Below, piece by piece: positions 32,480 through 43,545 of a DNA stretch of 64,000 bases (positions within the stretch are counted from its first letter, which is position 1; each line of letters opens with the position of its first letter). The DNA is taken from positions 13,470,028 through 13,534,027 of the forward strand of contig OZ020519.1 of the NCBI GenBank assembly GCA_963971425.1, written 5' to 3'. The notes under the pieces were generated by a model. The model had not been told where the DNA came from. It ran no database searches and was given only the letters and a program-made list of their open reading frames with translations. Source of the DNA: Bryoerythrophyllum caledonicum. Its lineage: Eukaryota > Streptophyta > Bryopsida > Pottiales > Pottiaceae. Both the position numbers and the translations under genes were made by a program.

Positions 32480-33630
32480 GGTAGCTTTGTTTATTAGCCT
32501 TGCATTGATAAATTTATCTCTAATTGGTACTTCTTAGTTTCATGATGTTTTCTAACTACAATCAAGTAACTTCCAAAAAAAATTTAGTTTTAAAAGTTTG
32601 TAACTGAAGTTGCAGTATTTGTAGAAAGGTTTCAAAAACTAGCATCCCAAGTGCCTTTGACTCTTGTAGAGATTTGCATTCCAAGGCTTTTGTGGTTCAT
32701 GAATGACTACAAATTCAACTTTTCTTCATCACATGCCTTCCTTGGAAAGTTTATAACAATTGCCACAATATTTTTCTATTAATAATAGCTCTTTTTTTTT
32801 AAATCCATTGGAGCCCCATTGTTATTGAAAATTAATAGCTCTTTTGTCATAATAGTACTAGAGCACAGTTCTAAACACAACAAAGTGGTGTTTAGTAGGG
32901 CCTACCAAAGACGTCCTTGAAAAGAGGAAGAATGAAAAGTGAACATTATTTGTTCTTGTGCATGAATGGAAAAGAGACACATACCTAAAATGTACAAAAT
33001 CAAAGAGCAAATGAATAATCCAAATATTGTAATTCAACTATGAAATAGTATTCAAACATAGAAATAGTATTCAGACATAGAAATAGTATTCAGACATAGA
33101 AATAGTATTCAAACATAAGAATAGTATTGATAATATCAGTTTCTAAAAATAAAAAATACAACAAACAATATAAATACTTTTTGATAAGATTCTATTATTA
33201 TCTTCTGTTGTCTTGTATGTTCAATATACTAGTCCAAATTTGGTTCTTGAAGATCCATTCATAAGCTAGGAGGAAGCTGGGAAGATTTTAAATGACCTTG
33301 CAACCAAGTTTTAGTCACCAATGTCAATTTTTTATGCTAGTGAATCTAAAAATATGACATCCCAAGATTAGAAGCCCTTAAATATTGATCAAAGATACAA
33401 TAAAAATCCTTGAACAATAAGGGTGTTTTTCAATAGAAGGTCAAGAAAAAGATATTGGATCATGCTTTGTAATTGCAAGTTTTTCATTACTTACACAATA
33501 AGTTAGTATCAAAAGTCCAAGCTATGCCTTGCTATATATTTCTTACAAATTATAAATTAAAATATAGTAAGACAAATATCATTTGATTGACATTTAAAAA
33601 TTTACCATCTTTTGTTTAGATTTTATTTTA
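32480..33630. other. AT-rich intergenic DNA
   Basis: No gene recognised. It contains the short 19-bp tandem repeat at 33043 and a duplicated phrase 'aatagctctttt' at 32784 and 32831. Confidence 0.4.
33043..33129 (+). repeat. 19-bp tandem repeat, about 4.5 units
   Basis: Unit aaatagtattcaaacatag, with one A/G variable site; units are directly adjacent with no spacers. Confidence 0.9.
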
Positions 33631-33639
33631 GCATCAACA

Positions 33640-33845
33640 TAACATTATTCACGTTTACTGGGGGTCCCTTTTGCTCCCCCAAGAAGCGTAGCCCCCCACA
33701 GCCTCACAACTTAACAGCTCGCAGCACCAGTCAGTTTCTCTCATCCTATAGGCTAAGATTATATGTAAACTTCTCCCCTAGGAATAAATGGGAGAATTAT
33801 ACCTCCAGCTAGGGGGTGGGCAATCCTCTGATTAACAATGTTATG
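33640..33845 (+). repeat. GC-richer repeat fragment
   Basis: Contains ggggtcccttttgctccccc at the start and gattaacaatgttatgaatc at the end; similar start and end phrases frame the repeats at 53740-54260. Probably a divergent member of that family. Confidence 0.4.
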
Positions 33846-34239
33846 AATCCTTTTTATATTCAAATACAACACTACATAGGTAGAATACATGATCACTTTG
33901 TATTGATATTTGTTACCTCAATAAACGTTAAAATCTCATATGCGTTATATAATTACACCCCCTTCTAAGTCCTCAAAAAGAAATTTTGAATGTTAAATAT
34001 TACTAATTCTTCATAATATTTTTAGTAAATATACCTTATTATGTGTTAGAATAGTCCAATAAATGATATATTAGAATATATATTATTTGTTATATATTAT
34101 AATGCTCTATGTATTAGAAGTCTTCTATTCTCTACTTGTAACATGATATATAATGTATCATTTGTATTGATAATTTGTTAATATAAAGATGTTGCAATTT
34201 GCATGACTTCAAATGATAGTAGTCAATTTTGTATTTCTT

Positions 34240-34500
34240 GAGCATTCTTACGTCAATCAAAATCTTTGGTTTCAAATACATAACATTGTTAATTAGCCTA
34301 AACCATTTTTCCTCAGAAGAGGAGGGATAATGTCTCTCCAGATGCCTGGAAAAGAATTTAGTTATAATCCGTGGAGAATCATTGGATGGCTTGAAAGTTG
34401 CAACACTCGTTGCATAGAATGAGTAGGGAGTTGCAAGAAAGTCATTGGCAAGTTGGGAAGTTGCCATGTTGGAGGCTCCTACTTTCTACGGAAGCAAAAA
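34240..34500 (-). repeat. Dispersed repeat (family of 53740-54260), inverted copy
   Basis: Read on the minus strand: 'gcaactttcaagccatccaa', 'tgattctccacggattataa', 'ctaaattcttttccaggcat' and 'ctaattaacaatgttatg', which matches 54140-54255 closely. The open frame here (34132-34467) is therefore repeat sequence, not a gene. Confidence 0.7.
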
Positions 34501-35138
34501 AGATCACCAACATTAGTTAACAATATTATGTATGAATTCAAAATTTTCCAAATTTAACCATTTGTGGTATTAATAGGCAAGAAGTTCCTATTTTTGCTAG
34601 GGTTGAAAAAAAGGGGTGAAGAGGAATCAGTTCTCCGTCACCAAGTCATGCGAGGAGCTTCATTATTTGAATAATGCTCCGGTAATCGCTCCAATCCAGA
34701 AAGGATAACACTGAGACCAAAGCGTCACCCCAATGTCAACATCTATGGTCAAAGTCCACCCCTGCCCACCCCAAAAAGGTCAAGGCCCAGCGCTCCGTAC
34801 TCTGCAGAGTGTGGACTTCTTCCGTTCTCGACGGCGCTTTTGTGTAGGAGCTCATATACCTTTGAATCTGCCACGACTCACTTGCTGTCGACGACATACA
34901 TGGTGGGCTTTCCCCGCCGCTGCATGAAATTCAGGAAAGAAATGGAAGTTCGGCCAAGATTTGAACAAGCTTTGAAGTTCGTGGAACCCAACTTTTTGAA
35001 GATCACTTGGAGAGCATTTTGCATTCAAGAATTTGGAGAGGATTTGGGACGGATTGGGGAAGGGTTGTGGCAGGGAGGGGTGTTGCGCGAGCTTGATGAT
35101 TTGAGAGAAACCGCGCTGGTGTAAGCAAGTGGTTCGCC
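34501..35138. promoter_or_regulatory. Upstream region and leader of the PDR gene
   Basis: Becomes markedly less AT-rich from about 34730. Overlapping frames (34733-34927, 34840-35124) show no motif and stop before the PDR start, so I read this as promoter and 5' leader. Confidence 0.4.
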
Positions 35139-37547
35139 ATGGCGGCCCCTGCGCCGTTGGACAGCCTTCAGGAGTTTTGGGGCAGCCGTCGCTCGGGTCG
35201 TTCTTTCCGCGGGGGCTCCTCGCGCAATTGGGGCGTCGGTCCCGACAATGTGTTCGGAAGAAACTCCGCCTTGTCGCGTCGGGATGAGGCAGATGACGAG
35301 GAGGCGCTCAAGTGGGCGGCGCTGGAGAAGCTACCCACCGTCGACCGCCTGCACACCACCATTCTGCAGAAGCAACTGGGCAGCAAGATCGTGCACGAGG
35401 AGGTGGACGTGCGGCGCATGGGCCTCTTGGAGAGGCAGCAGATCATCGACGGTCTGCTCAAGGTCACTGAGGAGGATAATGAGAGGTTCCTCAAGAAGCT
35501 GCGAGCACGCATCGATAGGTGGCTTACTTGCTATTGCTAATATTGCTATTGCCATTACCGTCCCCTCCCTTTCTAATTTGATGCTCTTCGCTCTCTGCGA
35601 CTGTACTGTGTTCAAAGTCCCAAACTCTTGACACCAGTGCTCACACAACTCTAAATTCGAACATCGGTAGAGATCCGATGTTGAAAACTGAAACATATAA
35701 ATTACTTATTCTGGTCGTATTCGATGAAATGGAATATTTCAAAGCGCCAGCACTATAGCATTCAATTTCTATGAGCTTTTCAAAATGTAGGATTGGAATG
35801 GATCTTCGGTTCCAGGCGGACTGCAACAATAATCGTTGAAGTGCCGTTATTAAAACCGCCGACATTGTGATGTCCAATCAAGCAAACCATGAAGCTCTGA
35901 AACTCGAACTGGAAGTGATCGGAGCTCCCAGAAATTGTCATTTTAATGATTTGATGATAATCTTGGAGTAATGCGTAGGTCACATCTCCAGGAGTTTAGG
36001 GTGGAAATCTGGGCAAATCAAAACGTTTAACACTTCGTTGTAACTTTGACAGAGTTGGGATCAAGCTTCCCACCATTGAGGTGCGATACGAGAAATTGTC
36101 CGTGGATGCTGATGTGCTCCTCGGAGGGCGGGCTTTGCCTACTTTGAAGAATGCCTCGCTCAACTTCCTGCAGGGAGCGCTTGACAGCACGGGTCTTGTG
36201 AACAGCAAGAAGACAACGCTCAACATTCTTCACAGCATCAGTGGCGTCATCAAGCCAGGAAGGTTTGTAGCTTGCCATTTCCTCCCCTGTCATCACTTCT
36301 AGAGTATATGGCACCTTAAGGCGACCGTTGTCGGATGACTTTTGCACCTTGTTAGTTGTACTCGGCTCGACGACACTTTAAATGTCTATTCAATTGGACA
36401 AGGTGGACTGACTGGAGCTGGTGTTGCCATTTGCTGTTTGTCAGAATGACCTTGCTGCTGGGCCCTCCAGGGTCGGGGAAGACATCCCTGCTGTTGGCGC
36501 TGGCTGGGAAGCTGGATCCAGATTTGAAGGTGAAAGGGAAAATCACGTACAATGGACACACTCTGAACGAGTTTGTTCCTCAGAAAACGGCCGTTTACAT
36601 CAGTCAGAATGACCTCCATGTGGGTGAGATGACTGTCCGGGAGACGCTGGACTTCTCTGCTCGCTGTCAGGGCGTCGGCACTCGCTATGGTACGACCCCT
36701 TGCCACAGCCATGGCTTGCATTGTAGGAATCAACTTTCTATAAATCATTACAGAATGACTCTGATTACACGAAGTACGTACTAAGTGTCTGATGCTTGAC
36801 GGGCAGATATGCTTGTGGAATTGGCAAGGCGGGAGCGAGAGGCCGGCATTCACCCCGAGCAAGATGTGGATGTCTACATGAAGGCAATTGCAATTGAAGG
36901 TCAAGAGCACAGCCTTGTCACAGACTACATTATGAAGGTACCGTCATTTATGATTGTCCACGGTGTGTGATTCTCAGCTTGGGCATTTGCTGATATAATC
37001 TTACGAAAGACGGGTAGCATTTTTTATTGTTACGATACCGGCTGTGATTATGAGCTTTGTCCGCCTTGAGTTGGACTTTTGATGGCCTGTTGTAACACTA
37101 AGACCCTAATGCTGCATGTTTAGATTTTGGGGTTAGACATCTGCGCCAACACCATGGTTGGAGACAACATGCACCGGGGTATCTCGGGTGGTCAAAAGAA
37201 GCGGGTCACGACAGGTATGAACGTGATTGTGAGATGTGTCACTGACTGCGACTTCTAAATAATGTTACTACACTCCAATGAATGGTGCATTCGAATCTCG
37301 AGAACTCTAATTCAAATTCGTGGTTGACCACTCGTCAAAAAAGGGCTTGGCAACATCTATTCGTAGCATCTTATTCCCGCATTTCTTCAATCCCCAACTC
37401 TTCAGGATTGAGCTTCAGATCATGCGTATGGTTAGTTAAACTTTTGAGGCCGGGGATGCAGGTGAGATGATCGTAGGACCCACAGATGCGCTGTTCATGG
37501 ACGAAATCTCGACGGGCCTGGACAGCTCCACCACGTACTTCCTGTAA
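35139..37547 (+). pseudogene. PDR-type ABCG transporter, first six exons only
   Basis: Exons 35139-35518, 36053-36262, 36445-36689, 36807-36937, 37124-37214 and 37462-37547 all have GT/AG borders and join in one frame to 380 residues. Full-size pleiotropic drug resistance transporters have about 1,400-1,450 residues in two NBD-TMD halves and export hormones or terpenoids across the plasma membrane. Present here are the plant PDR N-terminus ([20 protein letters not shown]), the pre-NBD region (LPTIEVRYEKLSVDADV), Walker A GPPGSGKT near 203-210, the signature [14 protein letters not shown] near 342-355 and Walker [17 protein letters not shown] near 362-377. TAA follows at 37545 and transposon DNA begins at once. 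No transmembrane domain or second half was found in the rest of the window. The gene is truncated; high sequence quality suggests a recent break. Confidence 0.9.
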
Positions 37548-37574
37548 ATCGCAGCGTTAAGAGTTGACCGTTTG

Positions 37575-38030
37575 GATTGGAATTTTTAATTCCATGAATA
37601 AATTATTAAAAAAAATTTGTGTTTTGAATAGTCTTCTACTTCTTGCCACTTACTAATTTTTTCCTATATGCTGTTCAATTCAAAATGATCTGAAAACTTT
37701 CAAGCATGTAGCTAGCTTGTCTTTAGAAAGAGGCACCACCATTTGGAACATTTTTTCACGCAAATGTGACCAATTGAAGTGCAACTGCCCGATTCTTCAA
37801 AGGGCAAAAAAAGGATTTTCTCTCTTCAAACGCTCATATCTTGCAATCAAAACAATCGAAAATTCTAAAAAATTTTCCATGTCTTTTCAAACTAGCATAA
37901 TTCAAGATCCTACAATTATATTTGTCAAAAAAAAAATTTCCAAAATTTTGGTGTAGGCAATAAAAATCGTAGTTTTGGAGCGTTTTTGATGAAAACATAG
38001 TCAAAAACAATAATTAGTGGAAAATTCATA
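37575..38030 (-). mobile_element. TTAA-family partial element beside the PDR break
   Basis: Aligns with 1780-2225 of element A: 'ctatatgctgttcaattcaa' / 'ttatatgttgtacaattcta', 'accaccatttgga', 'gaagtgcaactgcccgattc' and 'tggagcgtttttgatgaaaacatagtcaaa'. Neither terminus is intact. It begins within about 30 bases of the premature PDR stop. Confidence 0.7.
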
Positions 38031-38111
38031 AATTTTGATATTATGTAGTAATACGCTAATGTGAAATATAAACCTATGACCATGGTTTGCTGATTTTCTA
38101 ATTTTAAAGTG

Positions 38112-39300
38112 CGGTTGTTGCAAAAAAGACCTCACCCAAAATATAGCATTTTCCACAGTATTCAATTTTTTTCTTTGGGAGTACTTTAAAATTAGATTTT
38201 TTTTTTTTTAAGAAAGTGAAAAATATATATTTTTTAACCCCTACAGTCCCAAAGCCTTTTTTTTGTCAAAAACCACTCAAAATTGCCATTTTTGTTGCAT
38301 TCATTCAAAGAAATAAAATATATACTTTTTTTAGAATCTAACCATAAGGTCTTGTACCTCACTTGTTTGTGATGGTGTGGTAAAAATGTCTAATTTTTCT
38401 CTACCCTTACCATTCTTCACAATATTTTTTTTCTTCTAATACATATACATGAAAGATATAATGAAATTTGGCCATATAGATTGTAAGATATTAGCATTCA
38501 AAGTTTGAAAAAGAAGTTTTTTGAATGTCAGCATGCCATTTCAAATGACTTTGACCGCTATTTGTGGAAAAATTTTGCACTACTAACTTTGAATTAAAAA
38601 ATTTTTATGCTGAGGAATTGGGTTGAAAGTCTAGGAAAAAAATTTCAAAAATAAATCACTTGATTTTCATTCTTTAAAAAATTATTAAGTAGAAGTAGGT
38701 CCAAGATTAAACAAAAATCTAAATTGTTAATAGCTCTAAGATGGAATTGAAACACACTAATCCCAATGGTGAGTTTGTTCTAGCAAACAAACTTAACCTT
38801 GTCCCAAAAAAATTTGAAAATTTTGAAAATTTGCATTCAGAATTGCATCCTAAAGCTTATTTTTTCAAGAAAATGCTTAGATTGCCCAAAAAACAAGATT
38901 GTCCGTAAATTTCTCATTACTAGTCCAAACATAATGAATTAAAGCTTCAAATGTAGATAAGATTACAATCTATGAGGAAAAAAAAATTTGAAATTTGAAA
39001 TTTTTTTGTGGAAAGGGATTTCTGCCCACCACACCTAAAAAAAGGGCTCTTTGTGCTATAACTTTTGCTCTTAAGCACCGATTGGAAAAAAAAAATTGTA
39101 TTCCCCAAAAGCTAATGTATTTTCCTACCTATACACAAAAATTCAGAAAATAATGACAATTATTGAGCCCGTAGGAACCTGCCCAAATTCCATTTTGTCC
39201 CCCGAGGGGACAATGGAACTTTAAGGGTTAAAAGTGATCATGTGTATATCTTTAAGAAGAACATATTCTAGAAAGGAAACTCATATGGTCATTTTTTTTA
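38112..39300. mobile_element. TTGCAAGAAACAC-family copy 3, split by element C
   Basis: The left part (38112-38233) starts GGTTGTTGCAAAAAAGAC and holds the family phrase ctttgggagtactttaaaat. The right part resumes at 39232 with agtgatcatgtgtatatctt, matching atgactaatgtatatacctt at 48400 and its continuation. Between them sits TTAA element C. The right terminus of this copy is not found. Confidence 0.7.
38234..39231 (+). mobile_element. TTAA-flanked element C (piggyBac-like MITE)
   Basis: A 998-bp element: TTAA-CCCCTACAGTCCC at 38234 and GGAACTTTAAGGG-TTAA at 39228-39231. The target TTAA is present on both sides, inside the host element at 38112. The interior aligns with copies at 1, 3191 and 62042 (ggtaaaaatgtc, gctctaagatggaattgaaa, ccccgaggggacaatgg). 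Non-coding. Confidence 0.85.
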
Positions 39301-39654
39301 AAATGGCCGTATTCCACATGCCATTTTAATGGAATATTTTCCATAATAGAGAATAAGTGTGCTACAACAAGGTTTAAATTTAATCCACTAATAAATTCTT
39401 ATTAACAAATAATTGAACCAAAACTAACTTACTTAAAAATGAAATTACTATGGAATCATACAATTAATGCAAATAATTACTGTTTATTTAGTATTTCAAG
39501 TGAAATGTTTGCTTTTCCATCCTCTCATTGGAGCGATGATAGCAAGGATTCATAAACTGTTTATTCTCTCACCTTTCAATGCAAGCTAAGTAGACTTTCT
39601 CAACAAGAGATGTTTCTCCGCAAACCTAGAGACAACTTCCACCAAATTGAATGG

Positions 39655-39955
39655 TATAAGGTAGGGGGCTGTAAAAGCGACCCTTTAAGAGCTGATTGCC
39701 CTTTTGGAGGAGGCTAAATTCCACAAAACAATTTTCAGTAAATTTTCGTGGTAAGAAAAATGGAATTGGCATCTAATCCAAGTCGTTTCATATTTTTTGG
39801 ACCTTCCCAGAATTAGTTATGAATTTTTGAAGTTGAAAACACAGTGGTTTCTAAAAGCAACCCCCTCTTGAAATGTACACCGTTGGTACATGTTAGAAGC
39901 AAAATCTACCAAATCGCTTTTAGAGTCAGGGTCGCAATTACAGCCCCCTACCTTA
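39655..39955. mobile_element. Foldback MITE, AAGGTAGGGGGCTGTAA ends
   Basis: Left ATAAGGTAGGGGGCTGTAAA, right (inverted) ATAAGGTAGGGGGCTGTAAT; both continue GCGACCCT, about 28 bp of near-perfect inverted repeat. The interior (tccaagtcgtttcatatttt, agttatgaatttttgaagtt) recurs at 54650-54745 (inverted) and 57250-57430. About 300 bp, non-coding. Confidence 0.8.
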
Positions 39956-39959
39956 TTGC

Positions 39960-41435
39960 AGTACGAGCCGTCATGGTTGCTTGATGCTTGGAGGTTAATT
40001 GTGGCCAACAATTGAGTTAGTACTTGTACCTGATGATTACCAGTGAATCAACGATCGAGTTTGATCGCACTAGCTATAAGGGAGCCGACCTGTTTCCACC
40101 CATTTAAGGAATTTCGCATATTTGGAGCGCTGTTTGTTTGAATAGAGAAATTTTCCCATCTACAGAAATAGAATTTTGAAGGATTCCATATTTTTTCAGA
40201 TTTATATTTCTCAGAATTTAATTTCTATTTGTTGAAGATTCTATTTCACACATTCTTGTCATGTAGGCCTTCCTATTTCCACCGAAGGCTACTTATAAAA
40301 TAAACAAAGCTTGCAACCAATCATAATGCTCCTCAACTGCATTGAAAATTGTGCCCTGGGTGGTCTGCTATTGATTAGGCTATTGGTCAGGAATGGGTCC
40401 CTGGGTGGAAACAGGTCGGCTCCCTTAGTAGTTGGTTCGCTCGTTTCTTTTGCATCATTTTATAACATTTGCAAATGTGTGGGCATTTCGTCTTCCGAGG
40501 TTACATAGCTAAGTAGCTTCTGTCAAATTCAGATTGATTTTGAATTCATATCAGGACATCAATACCTTAAGATAGGTTGTTTGTTTTGTTTGTTTTGTTT
40601 TGTTTGTTTTGTCGCATAGCTATCTTTTGGACCATGCATCCCCCAACCGCACTCTTGGTACCGTTGGAAAGCTCTTGGCGAGGAGGGGTGCATAGGCTTT
40701 GTTTTGTGGTGTTTGGACCTATAAGCTGGAAGTTATTGAATTTCAAAGATTTTTTGGAATTAAAAAATTAGAAAAATACTTTTACTTTCCATTTTGGACC
40801 AATGGTGTGAATCTTTTTTAATTATTTTTATTTTAAAAATTTGCTTTTACTTTTTTACACTTATTTTTTTATGTGGCAACGCCACAGGGCCATCCTAGTA
40901 ATTTTTAAATTAAATAAAAGAATTTAAAAATAATAATTAGCCAAAATACAATAGAGGGTGCAAATTTTCCTATTAATCTACTAAGAAGAAGGTTTTGGAG
41001 CTTGTGCATCCTAAGTTTCAAATTAGTATTCATTTCTACATTTGTAGTTCTCCTAGGTCTACAACTATAATGATTGGCTTTCTACTTTATAGTTGTTGAA
41101 CTCCAAATTCAAACACATTTCTCTTTATGAGGAAGCTATCTATCTTTATACAATCTACTCTACTTGTCATCTAAGTAGAGTTGCCTCTCATTCTAATTCA
41201 CAAATCCACCATTTAGAAATATCTACCTCTAGGCAGTCTATGATTGTAAACTAGTGTACATTTTGTCATATAATAGTTTATCCATTGATGCATGTATCTA
41301 TCAAAATTCATTACACAGTCGTCAAAAAAATTCATCGATCAATGCATTCATCCATCAAAAGCTATGACAAAAGTCATGACTTATTGCGATACTATAAAAA
41401 CATTAGGAGGGATTTGGAGGCTTGACTTGTGGTTT
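39960..41435. other. AT-rich intergenic DNA with one dispersed repeat
   Basis: No gene recognised. Positions 40556-40700 carry the dispersed unit described separately. A (TTTG)n-like stretch lies at 40578-40612. Confidence 0.45.
40556..40680 (+). repeat. Dispersed unit shared with 63479-63597
   Basis: Identical phrases in order: catcaataccttaagatagg, a (TTTG/TTTTG)n run, agctatcttttggaccatgc, and accgttggaaagctcttggc plus gaggagg. About 120 bp in both places, then the sequences diverge. Confidence 0.85.
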
Positions 41436-41439
41436 ACAA

Positions 41440-42345
41440 TTGAATATCTTTAGAACATAGATAATTCTGTGTTGAACTTGGGGGTCTTTTTTGTAGAATT
41501 AGATGGATGAGTAAAGTTGGAACTGGTTCCTATAGGTAGAAAACAACTAATAACATCAGTAGTTGCTTTGCATTTGTGTGGTTGCTTATCAAATCCACGA
41601 GTCCGCTTGCCCATTGATTTAGGCCTTGGAATAGTACTTTGTAGTATCTGGTATAGAAACTCGAGCAAGAAGATTTTGAGCTTCATTTCAAGGATTTTTT
41701 GTAATCCTTAATGAATCATTGAAACCATCAGGTGTCTGATCCGCAATCCTTTGCAAATGCAAAATTTTGGCAACTTCAATTTCAACAAAGATGTGCGTGG
41801 ATTAGAATTAGATGTCAATGTTTGAGGTGCTTAAAAAGTAAGAGCAATCAACGTATTTGGAATAGATGCTTCTCCTTTTAAAATTGAAAATATGTCTTCT
41901 TCAAAATGACATTTGGCAAAACGTGCACATAGTAATGTACTAGTAGAAGGATTGATATAACAAATAATGCTAGGAGAATCAAATCCAATATAGATATCTT
42001 CTTGACAATGAGTGCCAATTGTATGACATTGAGGTTCTAGAATTGGAATCCAAACACAACAACCAAATATTTGTAGATGTAATATGCTTGGAACACGTCT
42101 TGAAAGTAGCTCTTGTGAAGAAGCAAACTCTATGGATGAAGGACGGAATTTAATTAAATTAGTAGCATGTAGAAAAGATTTTGTAATAAGTTGAATTCAT
42201 TTGATGAAAGACTCAACCAACCCATTTTGAGCATGTTCATAAGGAAGTGAATATGTCAGATCAATGCCAGTTGCAGTACAATAATCTTCAAAAGATTTAG
42301 ACCAAAATTCTTAGGCATTATTCATCCAAAGCAGGGTTTTTTTTT
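41440..42345 (-). pseudogene. Ty1/Copia retrotransposon integrase remnant
   Basis: Minus-strand translation from about 42315 gives FWSKSFEDYCTATGIDLTYS, then LPYEHAQNGLVESFIK near 42230, the integrase-core context in which the family has xHxxNGxxES/AE. Then follow RRVPSILHLQIFGCCVW near 42080 and YIGFDSPSIICYINPST near 41980, the conserved C-terminal integrase block of Copia pol. CARFAKCHFEEDIF comes next. A TGA interrupts after SFIK, and later frames (41450-41686) are shifted. No reverse transcriptase, RNase H, gag or LTRs were recognised around it. It is a truncated, inactive fragment. Confidence 0.85.
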
Positions 42346-43540
42346 CAGTTTTTATGAATGAAAGAAAAGGCGATATCTTTTCACTGTCGAGGGTGTGCGG
42401 GGCGATGTGATCACAGGTTGTGCAGTTTTAGAGTGGCGAGTTCTGGGAAAAGGGGGTGCAGAATTGGGCGATTTTTTTAATTACCTTTTCGTTATTTTGG
42501 CGAGCACATTCTCGTGAGGACCGCCTGATTGGCGATTTACACCATCATGGAACAGTGAATGGGTGAATTGGAATGGCCTCCTGAAGTTCTTGAGGCGAAA
42601 TTCTTACAGTGAATTTTAGTATCATATGGCGATCTGGAAGATGCAAATGTGAGAGAAATGCTGTTTTCAAATGTTTCATGTAAATTTTGGAAAGACTTGG
42701 ACCTGCACCCTCCCAAACCCCCTCCGATGCCAAAGTGAGTAAATTTCTAAATGAAAAAAAAACTACAGAGCATGGACATTAAGAACAAGCCATCATCTCA
42801 CCACAATTATACCTGAAGAAGTTAAACAATGCATAGTGATGAACAAAGAGGACGGCAGCTTAGTTAAAATTATGAAGACAGAAACTGCAAATGTCTAGAA
42901 GGCTTCAAATAGTCCTCACCTAATTACATAAGCTTCGAAGAGAGATTCCGTAAGTTTGGACTACAGATTCCTTATTGCAATAGATAAGCATGGTTCAAAC
43001 ACTCCTTACCAAATTAGATAAGCTTCTTAGGCATCCACCTGACATCCACCTGCATCCACCTAAATTCCACTCTGATGCAACAATAAGTACGGTGTGAAAG
43101 CAGAAAAGACAAATTGAACACATTAATACAAGGGAGCTGCTCAATAACCTCATATATAGCATCAAAACACTTCAGTGTCCTGAAGCTATATGAACCTACA
43201 CAATTGCAACTTCATACTCTAGAACAAGTGTTAGGCAAAAGCGGGTTAAATAAATATGATGCGATGAAGAACACAAGCGTAGGCAACTGAAGAAGATACT
43301 CCAGCGCCTTCAATCTGTGGAAATCAGACATGTTCAAACAATGAGCATCATAAGTACAGTAGACTTTATAAGAGCGATTCTTTGATTTCAAAATTGTAAG
43401 GAAATAAAACAGGACGATGGGATTCACAATAGTATTGAATCTCACGCAACGTTCCAAGAGAAACAGAAAACTAACTGCCGGCTACAGCTGCACTTTACTT
43501 GTAGGAAGGCAAGACTATCAATGCTGAAATCTGTTAAGTA
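42346..43540. other. Intergenic DNA between the Copia remnant and hAT copy B
   Basis: Composition is less AT-rich at 42370-42560. No motif-bearing frame was found; the 42545-42733 (-) frame is short and unrecognised. Probably includes the 3' UTR and terminal region of hAT copy B; no inverted terminus was identified. Confidence 0.4.
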
Positions 43541-43545
43541 ACTAT

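Noticed and set aside
33043..33129. Short regular repeats as a possible CRISPR array
   Set aside because: Units of 19 bp are adjacent with no spacers, and the genome is a plant nuclear one; it is a simple tandem repeat.
34132..34467. 111-codon minus-strand frame as a gene
   Set aside because: The same sequence recurs at 53740-54260 as a non-coding dispersed repeat.
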